Shown here: positions 33,679-42,632 of the stretch, in pieces
Layout: the number at the start of each line of letters is the position of its first letter
Numbering within the stretch: position 1 is the stretch's first letter
NCBI GenBank assembly: GCA_025054875.1
Contig: JANWYS010000009.1
Span: 1 to 45,192 of the forward strand
Direction of reading: 5' to 3'
Source: Cytophagaceae bacterium
GTDB lineage: Bacteria > Bacteroidota > Bacteroidia > Cytophagales > Cytophagaceae
Length of the DNA stretch: 45,192 bases
Position numbers and translations under genes: made by a program
The notes under the pieces: generated by a model
Databases searched by the model: none
What the model was told of the DNA's origin: nothing
The model's input: only the letters and a program-made list of their open reading frames with translations

Positions 33679-36483
33679 TCAAACCACTACATTCACAATT
33701 TTACCTTGAACTACAATTACTTTTTTAGGCTGTTTACCTTCAAGCCATTTTTGCACGGCTTCGTTGGCCAGTACTTGCTTTTCAATATCGGCAGCAGGCA
33801 TATCAAGTGCAAAATTGATTTTGGTACGCACTTTTCCGTTTACGGATATAGGATATTCGTAGTTGCTTTCGGCCAGATATTTTTCATCCCATGTTGGGAA
33901 AGAAGCATTGCATATACTCTCTTTATGCCCTAAGGCACTCCATAACTCTTCGGCAATATGGGGTGCATATGGAGAGAGGATTATCAATAAAGGTTCAAGT
34001 ATGTGACGGCTGTTGCATTTTAATGACGAGAGTTCGTTCACACAGATCATAAAACTACTCACGGAAGTATTGAAGGAGAGTCGCTCTATGTCTTCTTCAA
34101 TTTTTTTTATGGTCTTGTGTAAAATCTTTAGTTCTTCAAGAGTAGGTTGTTTATCTGTTACTAAAAATTTTCCTTTGTCTTCGTCGTAGAACAATCTCCA
34201 CAGTTTGCGAAGGAATTTATGCACACCTTCTATGCCGTGGGTATTCCATGGTTTGAAATCTTGCAGTGGGCCGAGAAACATTTCATACATGCGCAAGGTA
34301 TCGGCACCATATTGCTCGCATATATCGTCGGGATTTACGACATTAAATTTTGATTTAGACATTTTCTCGATTTCCCATCCACACTTGAACTTACCGTTAT
34401 ACAGCACGAATTCAGCATTTGCAGCATCCGGCCTGGATTTTTTAAATTTCTCTACATCCAGATAGTCATCTTTCACAAGAGCTATGTCAACATGTATTGG
34501 CGTGGTAGGGAAATCATTTTTAAGCTCTTCGGATACATACTTATTTTCACCAATTACTCTGTAAGCAAGGTTAGACCTTCCCTGAATCATTCCTTGATTT
34601 ACCAGTTTCCTGAAAGGCTCATCGTGAGTTACATATCCGAGGTCGTACAAAAATTTGTTCCAAAATCTTGAATAGAGTAAGTGTCCTGTGGCATGCTCAG
34701 ATCCGCCAATATAGAGGTCTACTTGTCCCCAGTATTGTTCAGCTTCTTTGCCTACAAACCGTTGATGGTTGTGAGGATCCATGTAGCGGAGAAAGTACCA
34801 GCTGGATCCTGCCCAGCCCGGCATGGTGTTAAGCTCAAGTGGATAATATACTGCAGTGTTTTGTGTATTATCGGAAGGACTATACTTCCAGTCTTTTGCT
34901 CTGCCTAGGGGAGGTTCTCCCGTTTCGGTGGGTTTGTATTCATCTATTTGTGGTAATATCAGCGGCAGGTCGTTTTCATCAATGGTATAAGGTAAGCCGT
35001 CTTTGTAATATATGGGTATGGGTTCGCCCCAGTATCTTTGCCGTGCAAAGATGGCATCGCGCATTTTGTATTGAATGCGTGCTTTTCCTATTCCTTTTTT
35101 CTCTGCATATTCAATAGCTTTTGATATGGCTTCGTTCACAGTGAGGCCGTTTAAAAATCCGGAATTTATCATGGTGCCGGCTTTAGGGTCAAAATCGTCT
35201 TTGCTGATGTCTGTATGAGGGCCCTCTTGCACAGGGATGATGGGTAGGTTGTAATGAGTAGCAAATTTATAGTCGCGTGTGTCTGATGAAGGTACAGCCA
35301 TTACCACACCTGTGCCATATCCGGCCAAGACATAATCGGCAATCCATATAGGTATTTTTTCACCGTTGAAAGGATTGATGCAATAGCTTCCGGTAAACTG
35401 CCCGGATACAGTTTTTACATCGCTCATGCGGTCGCGCTCAGAACGGTTTTTAGCTTGCTCTACGTATTGTGATACTGCGGTTTTGTATTCATCTGTAGTC
35501 AATTCCGGAATGAGTTCATGTTCGGGAGCAATGGCGATATAGGTAACGCCAAACGTAGTATCTATGCGAGTTGTAAAAACAGTGAGCGTAATATTTTTAT
35601 CAACTACTTTAAAATTTAACTCTGCGCCATAAGATTTTCCAATCCAGTTGCGTTGCATTTCTTTCATCGCCTCGGGCCAATCTATGGTATCCAGGCCTTT
35701 CAGCAAGCGCTCGGCATATGCGGTGATGCGCATCATCCATTGGCTCATTTTTTTTCTCTCTACCGGATAACCACCACGTTCAGATAAGCCATTTATCACT
35801 TCCTCATTTGCCAGCACAGTACCCAGTGCAGGGCACCAGTTAACCATCGTATCGGCCAGATAGGTGAGGCGGTACTTCAACAGTATTTTTTGTTTTTGCT
35901 GCCCGGAAAAATTTTTCCACTCATCTTTGGTAAATGTCGGAGTATCTTCATCGCAAGCAGCCTTCACAAGAGTGTTTCCGGAGAATTCAAATTTTTTTAT
36001 CAAGGTATCAATAGGTTCGGCTCTGTCGGTTTCGCAGTTGTACCAGGAGTGAAAGAGTTGAATAAATATCCATTGCGTCCATTTGTAATATTCGGGTTTG
36101 CTGGTCCATATCTCACGACTCCAGTCAAAAGAGAAGCCTATCTTGCGAAGTTGTTCCTTATATCTTTTTATGTTTTCTTCGGTGGTAATGGCGGGATGTT
36201 GTCCGGTCTGTACGGCATATTGCTCTGCCGGCAGGCCAAAAGAGTCGAAGCCCATGGGGTGCAAAACATTATAGCCCTTCAGCCTTTTGTATCTGGATAC
36301 TATATCGGAAGCAATGTAACCTAAAGGATGCCCCACATGAAGCCCCGCTCCCGACGGATAGGGAAACATGTCTAATGCATAAAATTTAGGCTTTGAGAAA
36401 TCTTCTTTAGTCTGAAATGTTTTTTCTCTCTCCCAGTAATCCTGCCATTTTTTCTCTATTTCTCTAAAGTTGTATTCCGACAT
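33679..36483 (-). CDS. leuS: Leucyl-tRNA synthetase
   Basis: LeuS charges tRNA-Leu. The 934-residue class I synthetase carries the HIGH-type motif HVGH (49-52, in [16 protein letters not shown]) and the KMSKS motif (about 706-712, [11 protein letters not shown]). A large CP1 editing domain lies between them, with [16 protein letters not shown] and [16 protein letters not shown]. The anticodon-binding domain and a C-terminal domain ending in [12 protein letters not shown] complete it. Length is somewhat above E. coli LeuS (860), as is common in Bacteroidota. The glycosyltransferase follows 48 bases later. Confidence 0.96.
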   Translation of the reverse strand: MSEYNFREIEKKWQDYWEREKTFQTKEDFSKPKFYALDMFPYPSGAGLHVGHPLGYIASDIVSRYKRLKGYNVLHPMGFDSFGLPAEQYAVQTGQHPAITTEENIKRYKEQLRKIGFSFDWSREIWTSKPEYYKWTQWIFIQLFHSWYNCETDRAEPIDTLIKKFEFSGNTLVKAACDEDTPTFTKDEWKNFSGQQKQKILLKYRLTYLADTMVNWCPALGTVLANEEVINGLSERGGYPVERKKMSQWMMRITAYAERLLKGLDTIDWPEAMKEMQRNWIGKSYGAELNFKVVDKNITLTVFTTRIDTTFGVTYIAIAPEHELIPELTTDEYKTAVSQYVEQAKNRSERDRMSDVKTVSGQFTGSYCINPFNGEKIPIWIADYVLAGYGTGVVMAVPSSDTRDYKFATHYNLPIIPVQEGPHTDISKDDFDPKAGTMINSGFLNGLTVNEAISKAIEYAEKKGIGKARIQYKMRDAIFARQRYWGEPIPIYYKDGLPYTIDENDLPLILPQIDEYKPTETGEPPLGRAKDWKYSPSDNTQNTAVYYPLELNTMPGWAGSSWYFLRYMDPHNHQRFVGKEAEQYWGQVDLYIGGSEHATGHLLYSRFWNKFLYDLGYVTHDEPFRKLVNQGMIQGRSNLAYRVIGENKYVSEELKNDFPTTPIHVDIALVKDDYLDVEKFKKSRPDAANAEFVLYNGKFKCGWEIEKMSKSKFNVVNPDDICEQYGADTLRMYEMFLGPLQDFKPWNTHGIEGVHKFLRKLWRLFYDEDKGKFLVTDKQPTLEELKILHKTIKKIEEDIERLSFNTSVSSFMICVNELSSLKCNSRHILEPLLIILSPYAPHIAEELWSALGHKESICNASFPTWDEKYLAESNYEYPISVNGKVRTKINFALDMPAADIEKQVLANEAVQKWLEGKQPKKVIVVQGKIVNVVV

Positions 36484-36507
36484 AGTGTTGTAAAGTATTT
36501 ATATAAA

Positions 36508-36515
36508 CAAAAATA
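36508..36515 (-). promoter_or_regulatory. Candidate leuS -7 box
   Basis: On the minus strand TATTTTTG (36515 down to 36508) is a perfect TAnnTTTG box. It would place the transcript start near 36501 and leave a leader of about 18 bases. The expected -33 position falls inside the adjacent dyad (36522-36560) and has no clear TTTG. Confidence 0.4.
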
Positions 36516-36521
36516 GAAAAA

Positions 36522-36560
36522 TACGGAAAATAAAATTTTTCAGAACTGAAAATTTCCGTA
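36522..36560 (-). terminator. Dyad with T-rich tail upstream of leuS
   Basis: TACGGAAA (36522-36529) pairs with TTTCCGTA (36553-36560), and TTTTCA (36537-36542) with TGAAAA (36547-36552), with a seven-base bulge on one side. On the minus strand the stem is followed by TTTTTCTATTTTTG. It could end transcripts from the upstream small gene or act as an operator or attenuator for leuS. Confidence 0.45.
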
Positions 36561-37015
36561 CTTATAAAAATGTTTACAAGGCTGATTCGACAACTCACAT
36601 ACGCATAGACAGTGTTATTGATGGTTTTGAATTCTCTGAATAAGTGCAGACGCTACAATTCATGCCTGGTTACATATTAGCAGAAAAATGTGTTGAAATG
36701 TTGCCTTTTCGCTAATGTGGAATCTGGGATTGACAATAAATGAATTTGCAAAGTGATAAAGATTTTTGTTGGATGAAATTTGTATACGGCTGTATGTTTT
36801 ATTGGCATGCATAAGAAGCATCTCAAATGGGCTATTAGAATAAGATGCTTTTCAAAATAATACATAAATCATGCAAATGAGGTATAAGAAAGATTCTACG
36901 GGTCGTAATTCAAAAGATAAGAAAAATCTACAATCATCTGATAATATGCTAAAGTTAAAATTAGCTTTGGGATAAGTTCAAGATAATCTTATCACCGCAT
37001 TGATCTGAATTCGAA

Positions 37016-37354
37016 TCAAGTATGTATACCCTCTTTTTCGAAATATTCTATTATGAGGCTTTTGAGAAGATGTTCCTGCTCCTGAAGACTGATGTGAGGT
37101 ACAGGTTTTAGCATTTTCCATATAGGCCATCCCTCACTATCCAATCCTTCAAGAGCATAAAAACCTGCATAGCTCAAAAGTTTACATACAGCAATATGCA
37201 TTAGGTCTTGTTTTTGTTCCTTTGTAAATTTCTTCTTTGCACTGCCCAATTCTCTCATGCCTATTAAAAACAGCATAGAGCTTAGTGTAGGTTTTTTACC
37301 CGTCATCTTTATGAAAGCATACACAACGCGTTCCCATTGTTCGTCTTTTTCCAT
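37016..37354 (-). CDS. Conserved hypothetical protein, small, Bacteroidota type
   Basis: The 112-residue, mainly helical protein has no signal peptide. It contains MLFLIGMRELG, FTKEQKQDLMHIAVCKLLS and GFYALEGLDSEGWPIWK. I recall this as a conserved uncharacterised protein of Bacteroidota, but I cannot attach a function. It diverges from the methyltransferase gene, with 82 bases between starts. Confidence 0.75.
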   Translation of the reverse strand: MEKDEQWERVVYAFIKMTGKKPTLSSMLFLIGMRELGSAKKKFTKEQKQDLMHIAVCKLLSYAGFYALEGLDSEGWPIWKMLKPVPHISLQEQEHLLKSLIIEYFEKEGIHT

Positions 37355-37436
37355 ACCTTTCCGAACATTTTCTGTTTGAGTAATGTTGTAGTCGTGTTTT
37401 GTTTACAAAGTTAATAATAACTGTCGGGATTAATTA

Positions 37437-38162
37437 ATGCATTGGTTTGAAACTTGGTTTGATTCTCCTTATTATCAGCTTTTGTATAATCATCGCAACG
37501 AGCAAGAAGCCTCTTTGTTTATCGGCGCTCTCATTTCATTTTTGCAGCCTGCCCCTGATGCTCGTATCCTGGACATACCCTGTGGAACAGGACGCCACAG
37601 TGTAGAACTGCATAAAAAAGGATTTCATGTAACCGGTGCCGACCTCTCTCTTGAAAATATCAAGAAAGCTCAACGGCTTAGTTCTGAAAGATTACAGTTC
37701 ATACAGCACGACATGAGAAAACCCTTTGCTTACCATGAATATGACATAGTGCTCAATCTCTTTACTAGTTTTGGGTATTTTGATACAGAGCAGGAAAACA
37801 TTGATACCCTGAAAAACTTTTCACATGCATTGAAAAGAAAAGGAGTTTTAGTTGTTGATTACATGAATGTAAAAAAAACTATCACAAGCATGATTGCTCA
37901 TGAGTTAAAATGGGTTGAAAACGTAAAATTTGAACTGTCAAAGTCTGTTGTTGACGGCTACATCGTGAAGCGGATAATGATAACAGATGGTGCTATACAA
38001 AAATGTTACACAGAAAAAGTGAAGGTGTTGTATATAGAAGATTTTACAAATTATCTTAATATTGCCGGCCTGAATTTAACTCATGTATTCGGCGATTATG
38101 AATTGAACCGCTTCGATACAGAGAATTCAGATCGTATGATTTTAATAGCTCAAAAAATATAA
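37437..38162 (+). CDS. Class I SAM-dependent methyltransferase
   Basis: The 241-residue protein has the Rossmann-like methyltransferase fold. Motif I is ILDIPCGTGRHS (about 44-55), followed by GADLS (about 66-70), the acidic end of the second strand, and QHDMRKPF with DIVLNLFTSFGYF as motifs II/III. The N-terminus WFETWFDSPYYQLLYNHRN is typical of a Bacteroidota subgroup. The substrate is unknown. It lies 5 bases before the ZIP transporter gene, so the pair is likely an operon. Confidence 0.85.
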   Translation: MHWFETWFDSPYYQLLYNHRNEQEASLFIGALISFLQPAPDARILDIPCGTGRHSVELHKKGFHVTGADLSLENIKKAQRLSSERLQFIQHDMRKPFAYHEYDIVLNLFTSFGYFDTEQENIDTLKNFSHALKRKGVLVVDYMNVKKTITSMIAHELKWVENVKFELSKSVVDGYIVKRIMITDGAIQKCYTEKVKVLYIEDFTNYLNIAGLNLTHVFGDYELNRFDTENSDRMILIAQKI

Positions 38163-38167
38163 TCAAA

Positions 38168-38914
38168 TTGATTGCGCAGTTATTTATACTATTCGGCACG
38201 GCTTTTTTTACCGCCATAAGTATTTTTTTATTTAAAAACATACCACAAAAAAAATTTAAAATCATGCTCTCCTTTAGCGGAGCATATCTGTTTTCCATAA
38301 CCATCATCCATATTCTGCCTGAAATGTTTCAGGCTACGGAACACTACAAATTAGCGGGAGTATACATATTGGTTGGATTTATCATCCAGATGGTGTTGGA
38401 GTATTTCACATCCGGTGTAGAGCATGGACATATACACATACATACAAACGGACAAAAACCACTCACATCACTTTCTTATTCTATGATTATCGCTTTGTGC
38501 TTTCATTCCTTTTTAGATGGCACGCTAATGGTACATCCATTTCACAACCATTCTCAAAACCAGACTTATACACTGCTTTTTGGACTCACCATTCACAAAG
38601 TACCTGAGGCCTTCGCTTTTTCCACGGTGGTTTACTCACAGTTAAATAATAAAAAAAAACTGCTCATATTAATTTTAATTTACTCTTTATGTTCGCCTAC
38701 AGGCTTGTACATGAGTCATGCACTTCACGAACAAAACTACATCGGAGAGTCCTTTATTCATTTTTTGTTTGCAATTGTAGCAGGAAATTTCCTTTACATA
38801 TCTACGACCATTTTTTTTGAAGCAAGCCCCGACCATAAATTTAAAGCCAATAAATTACTTCTCATATTGGCCGGTAGTATGGCGGCAGCTTTGGCAGAAT
38901 TTACCTTTAATTGA
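38168..38914 (+). CDS. ZIP-family metal transporter
   Basis: The 248-residue protein has about seven or eight membrane helices and the ZIP metal-site motifs HSFLDG (about 113-118, helix 4) and HKVPEAFA (about 142-149, helix 5). A His-rich cytoplasmic loop, EHGHIHIHTNG, lies near 85-95. It should import zinc or a similar divalent metal. The start is TTG at 38168, 5 bases after the upstream stop; the first in-frame ATG would remove most of helix 1, so TTG is preferred. Confidence 0.85.
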   Translation: MIAQLFILFGTAFFTAISIFLFKNIPQKKFKIMLSFSGAYLFSITIIHILPEMFQATEHYKLAGVYILVGFIIQMVLEYFTSGVEHGHIHIHTNGQKPLTSLSYSMIIALCFHSFLDGTLMVHPFHNHSQNQTYTLLFGLTIHKVPEAFAFSTVVYSQLNNKKKLLILILIYSLCSPTGLYMSHALHEQNYIGESFIHFLFAIVAGNFLYISTTIFFEASPDHKFKANKLLLILAGSMAAALAEFTFN

Positions 38915-39005
38915 TTTACAGAATTTTAAGATGGAACTAACTCAGATGGAACTAACAATAATATCCAGCCGGTAGACGTTATGAAAATAAATTATTTGCT
39001 AAAAT

Positions 39006-39037
39006 ATTGTATTATTAATCGAAATAATGTATCTTAG
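39006..39037 (+). promoter_or_regulatory. Candidate gldJ promoter
   Basis: ATTG at 39006-39009, 20 bases, then TATCTTAG at 39030-39037 matches the Bacteroidota pattern with one mismatch in each box. Transcription would start near 39044, leaving about 35 bases before the ATG at 39079. Confidence 0.5.
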
Positions 39038-39078
39038 CGAATTATTAGTGGTAAATTGTGTTATATAAAAAACAGGTT

Positions 39079-40290
39079 ATGAAAAAAGTTCGTAATGCTA
39101 TTTCAGGAATAGCTTTATTGGTAGCAGCATCTTTGCTTACAATTTCCTGCAAAAAAGGAGGAAACCCAACAAGTATGAGGCCTGGTGACGCTAGTACCGT
39201 TACGGGTATGGCTTACAATGAAAATAATGGTTTTCAAGTCAACGAATATTCAGGCCAACCCGATGCTCCCAATCTTGTCCACATAGAGGGGGGACGTATG
39301 GTCATGGGGTCGTTTGAAGAAGATTTATTAAAAAGCGGCGACAACATAGAACGTACCGTGACAGTGGCTTCTTTCTTCATGGATGAAACCGAAATCGCCA
39401 ACATACATTGGCTTGAGTACATGTTTTATGTGCAGAGAGACTCATCTCAGGAGTTTTACGAATCTACGCTCCCTGATACTACAGTATGGGCAAGCGAATT
39501 GGCTTATAATGACCCTTATGTAGAGCATTACCTGCGCTATCCCGGATTTCGCTTCTTCCCCGTAGTTGGCATAACATGGCTACAAGCCAATGACTATGCT
39601 GTGTGGCGTACCAATGTTGTAAATGCTAACCTTGCAAAAAATGCAGGTGTAGAAGTTCCTGAAGGAGGTGGACGTATACCTCTTGAATCCGGAGTAGTAG
39701 TACCCAACTACCGCTTGCCTTCGGAAGCTGAATGGCAATATGCCGCACAAGCTCTCATAGGTAACCAATGGCTTGATGAAAACCAAACACACAACCGCCT
39801 CTATCCCTGGGACGGACACGCTTTGCGTAACCCATATGGAAAACAAATGGGTATGTTTCTTGCAAATTTCAAAAGAGGACGTGGTGACTACGCAGGTATA
39901 GCCGGAAAACTAAACGATGGTGCAATGATAACCACTCATATTTATGAATACCCACCAAACGATTTCGGCCTCTATTGCATGGCTGGAAACGTAAATGAAT
40001 GGGTGTATGATGTATACAGACCACTGAGCTATATTGACGATAAACAAAGCGGTGGTTTTGACGACTTAAATCCTCTCAGAAGAAATGGTTTCCTGGATGA
40101 GGCTAAAGGTTATGATAAAGCTGGGTTCCAATCTCTGATAGACGACCATGTGCGTGTATATAAAGGCGGATCATGGAAAGATGTGGCATATTGGATGTCC
40201 CCAGGCACAAGAAGATATCTTGCTGAAGACTCTTGCCTGGCTACCATCGGTTTCCGTTGCGCAATGATTCAAGCAGGTACAAATTATTAA
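39079..40290 (+). CDS. gldJ: Gliding motility lipoprotein GldJ
   Basis: The product from ATG 39079 has 403 residues. A lipoprotein signal peptide ends in LLTISC with lipidated Cys24. A formylglycine-generating-enzyme/sulfatase-modifying-factor fold follows (about 60-400), with MVMGSF, MDETEIANIHWLEY, NYRLPSEAEWQYAA, YPWDGHALRNPYG, GNVNEWVYDVYRP and a C-terminal YKGGSWKD...TIGFRCA. GldJ stabilises GldK and is required for gliding and type IX secretion; the family is considered non-enzymatic. The longer GTG start at 39058 would disrupt the signal peptide. It is shorter than Flavobacterium GldJ (about 560). murF lies nearby downstream, as in other Bacteroidota, but with an unrelated gene between. 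Confidence 0.87.
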   Translation: MKKVRNAISGIALLVAASLLTISCKKGGNPTSMRPGDASTVTGMAYNENNGFQVNEYSGQPDAPNLVHIEGGRMVMGSFEEDLLKSGDNIERTVTVASFFMDETEIANIHWLEYMFYVQRDSSQEFYESTLPDTTVWASELAYNDPYVEHYLRYPGFRFFPVVGITWLQANDYAVWRTNVVNANLAKNAGVEVPEGGGRIPLESGVVVPNYRLPSEAEWQYAAQALIGNQWLDENQTHNRLYPWDGHALRNPYGKQMGMFLANFKRGRGDYAGIAGKLNDGAMITTHIYEYPPNDFGLYCMAGNVNEWVYDVYRPLSYIDDKQSGGFDDLNPLRRNGFLDEAKGYDKAGFQSLIDDHVRVYKGGSWKDVAYWMSPGTRRYLAEDSCLATIGFRCAMIQAGTNY

Positions 40291-40315
40291 TTTAGTATAG
40301 CAAATTTACCTACAT

Positions 40316-40346
40316 AAAAAACCCGCGATAGGCGGGTTTTTTATTT
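40316..40346 (+). terminator. Rho-independent terminator after gldJ
   Basis: CCCGC (40322-40326) pairs with GCGGG (40332-40336) across a five-base loop. The stem is extended by six A-T pairs (40316-40321 with 40337-40342), and a T-rich tail follows. The A-tract on the left makes it usable on the minus strand too, where it could end the gene at 40519-40998. Confidence 0.9.
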
Positions 40347-40518
40347 CCCAAGACAACTACACAGGCCAAAGTTTGTTTTATATCGTTTGGTTCAGCACAC
40401 TTCATCACATACTTTTTTGGGACAGTATCTAGCCGTTGTATTTTCATAGAAACAATCCATTTAGATTCTGAAAGCAACTTCTATCATATCATAGAATGGG
40501 TTAGTGGCTATTGGGAGA

Positions 40519-40998
40519 TTATCTAGCCTTTTGATAAAGTTTATTTACCATAGCTTCTATCTCCAAAAAAGCCTTAGGAGCCGCTTCTGCAGAGGGATTA
40601 CTCCTGTACAACACTTTTTTTTCCTTGCCTTCCGCCTTAACATAAAGAGTGTATGAATAAAATCTGTCTTTAATGTTTGCTCCATACTCACTTTTAGGTA
40701 AACTCATAAAGCCATTTTTCTTTATTAAAGTTATCAAGTCGTTTAATTCTTCTTTGGTTAGTGTATATTTTTTCTTAACCTCTTTACGACCACTGGGTAT
40801 AGAACTTACAGGATTATCATAACTGTCTTTGTATTCAGTAGCTTCCAGGTTGTTTTGATGAATGATGACACTCAGGTTTGAACTGCTATGTTCCAGGTAT
40901 ATAATTTGGTTGTTAGGTTTAGTTTGTGAGAATGCCGGTAAATTCAGCAAGTAAAATAATAAAGGAATTATGCTTCTGATAAATCTGAAATAATTCAT
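40519..40998 (-). CDS. Secreted hypothetical protein
   Basis: I do not recognise this 159-residue protein. It has a signal peptide (about 1-25, PLLFYLLNLPAFSQ) and a mature part of strand-rich character with a Lys-rich helix near 74-94 (KYTLTKEELNDLITLIKKNG). A segment RFYSYTLYVKAEGKEKKVLY suggests a small beta-sandwich. It is predicted periplasmic or surface exposed. It lies convergent to gldJ, alone on the minus strand. Confidence 0.7.
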   Translation of the reverse strand: MNYFRFIRSIIPLLFYLLNLPAFSQTKPNNQIIYLEHSSSNLSVIIHQNNLEATEYKDSYDNPVSSIPSGRKEVKKKYTLTKEELNDLITLIKKNGFMSLPKSEYGANIKDRFYSYTLYVKAEGKEKKVLYRSNPSAEAAPKAFLEIEAMVNKLYQKAR

Positions 40999-41273
40999 AA
41001 ATGCGTTGTATAAGTTGTTCTAATAAATTTACAAAATAATGCCAACTCTCTAAACTAAGCCGCCTTAATAAAAAAAGTTATGCCAATAAAATTCTTACAC
41101 TCAAAAGTTTTACCAAGGCTTCTATGCGATAATTCATGGTTGCCAATCAGTACATCTGAGAGAAAAATACACTACCATGAAGATGAGTTAAAATTAACAA
41201 CGTGTTTGTTTTTAAAGTAACTTGAGGGCGTGATGAAAAGTTAAATGAATTTTTAGGTTTAAATTCATATAAA

Positions 41274-42557
41274 ATGAACATCAGTGAAATTTATGAAATT
41301 TATTTACAATCTACCGGCATTAGTACCGACACCAGAAAAATACAAGCCGGTAATATTTTTTTTGCATTAAAAGGAACTACCTACGATGCCAATACTTTTG
41401 CCGACAAAGCATTAGCAGAGGGAGCGAACTATGCCGTGATAGATAATCCTGAGTATAAAAGAACAGAAAAACATATTTTAGTGAAAGATACATTGGATTG
41501 CCTGCAACAATTGGCATTGTTTCACAGAAATCAGTTCAACATACCGATAATTGCGATTACCGGATCTAACGGCAAAACAACCACAAAAGAATTGGTCGGT
41601 GCGGTATTATCTAAAAAATACATTACACACGTTACTCAAGGCAATCTGAATAATCATATAGGTATACCACTGACATTGCTTGCGATGAAGCCTGGTACAG
41701 AAATAGCCGTGATAGAAATGGGGGCAAACCATCAGGGAGAAATAAAAAGTTATTGTGAGTATACTCGTCCTACTCATGGCATCATTACTAATATTGGCAA
41801 AGCACACCTTGAAGGATTTGGAGGTATAGAGGGAGTGAAGAAAGGGAAGGGAGAACTATATAACTACTTGCTCAAACATGATGGAAATATTTTTATAAAC
41901 ACAACCGATAAAACATTGATGGAAATGTCGCATTTCAAAAATCCCATAACCTATCCTCAGCCGGGCGATTTTCTTCAATGCAAAATGCTTGATTCCTCTC
42001 CTTACCTGCGCATACAAACGGAAAGTGGGTTGCAGTTTGAAACACAATTGACAGGGACCTACAACTTTGCCAATATATCGGCAGCACTTTGTGTGGCCAA
42101 ATATTTTCATGTATCCGAACATGATGCTGTGGAGGCCATAATGGATTATATACCTCAGAACAACCGTTCACAAGTCATAAAAAAAGGTACCAACACCATC
42201 ATACTCGATGCTTACAATGCTAATCCTACCTCCATGAGAGAGGCCATAAGCAATTTGGCTATTTTGCGCATGGATTTTAAAAAATGTTTAATGCTTGGTG
42301 ATATGTATGAATTAGGAGAAGAAAGTGAAGCAGAGCACGAATCACTGGGCAAGTTCATAGGGCAACACGCTTTTGATATAGTCTGTCTTTGCGGTAAGCA
42401 CATGAAGTATGCACATAAAGCATGCCCGGCTTCGAAATATTTTGAATCTAAAGAGGAGCTTCATAAATACCTGATGGATGAAAAAATAAACAATGCATAC
42501 ATTTTGATAAAAGGATCAAGAGGCATGAGTATGGAAACATTGTTGGAAGCGTTGTAA
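41274..42557 (+). CDS. murF: UDP-N-acetylmuramoyl-tripeptide--D-Ala-D-Ala ligase
   Basis: MurF adds D-Ala-D-Ala to the UDP-MurNAc-tripeptide, the last cytoplasmic step of peptidoglycan precursor synthesis. The 427-residue Mur ligase has the N-terminal substrate domain (DTRKIQAGNIFFALKG, about 20-35), the P-loop ITGSNGKTTTKE (96-107), EMGANHQGEI, TNIGKAHLEGFG and the C-terminal domain with DAYNANPTSM. All core motifs are intact. It is preceded by about 275 bases without a gene. Confidence 0.95.
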   Translation: MNISEIYEIYLQSTGISTDTRKIQAGNIFFALKGTTYDANTFADKALAEGANYAVIDNPEYKRTEKHILVKDTLDCLQQLALFHRNQFNIPIIAITGSNGKTTTKELVGAVLSKKYITHVTQGNLNNHIGIPLTLLAMKPGTEIAVIEMGANHQGEIKSYCEYTRPTHGIITNIGKAHLEGFGGIEGVKKGKGELYNYLLKHDGNIFINTTDKTLMEMSHFKNPITYPQPGDFLQCKMLDSSPYLRIQTESGLQFETQLTGTYNFANISAALCVAKYFHVSEHDAVEAIMDYIPQNNRSQVIKKGTNTIILDAYNANPTSMREAISNLAILRMDFKKCLMLGDMYELGEESEAEHESLGKFIGQHAFDIVCLCGKHMKYAHKACPASKYFESKEELHKYLMDEKINNAYILIKGSRGMSMETLLEAL

Positions 42558-42605
42558 GGGGTAAATTAAATTTTTACTTACATCAGCGAGCTAATACATT
42601 TTTTC

Positions 42606-42613
42606 TATATTTG
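42606..42613 (+). promoter_or_regulatory. -7 box of the YfhO-type gene
   Basis: TATATTTG at 42606-42613 is a perfect TAnnTTTG box, 19 bases before the ATG at 42633. No TTTG lies at the expected -33 distance. Confidence 0.4.
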
Positions 42614-42632
42614 AAAAATAAAGTAATTACCA

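Larger units (their letters stand above)
36484..37015. other. Intergenic region upstream of leuS
   Basis: No credible gene lies in these 532 bases. Besides the leuS-proximal dyad there is a hairpin AAGCATCT/AGATGCTT (36816-36823 with 36843-36850), with a 19-base loop and a short T-run. A segment near 36708-36727 resembles the sequence that follows the two GC-rich repeats. Confidence 0.45.

Noticed and set aside
36677-36865. 62-codon minus-strand frame upstream of leuS
   Set aside because: No family resemblance, runs through a hairpin, and shares its end with a non-coding box seen near the GC-rich repeats.
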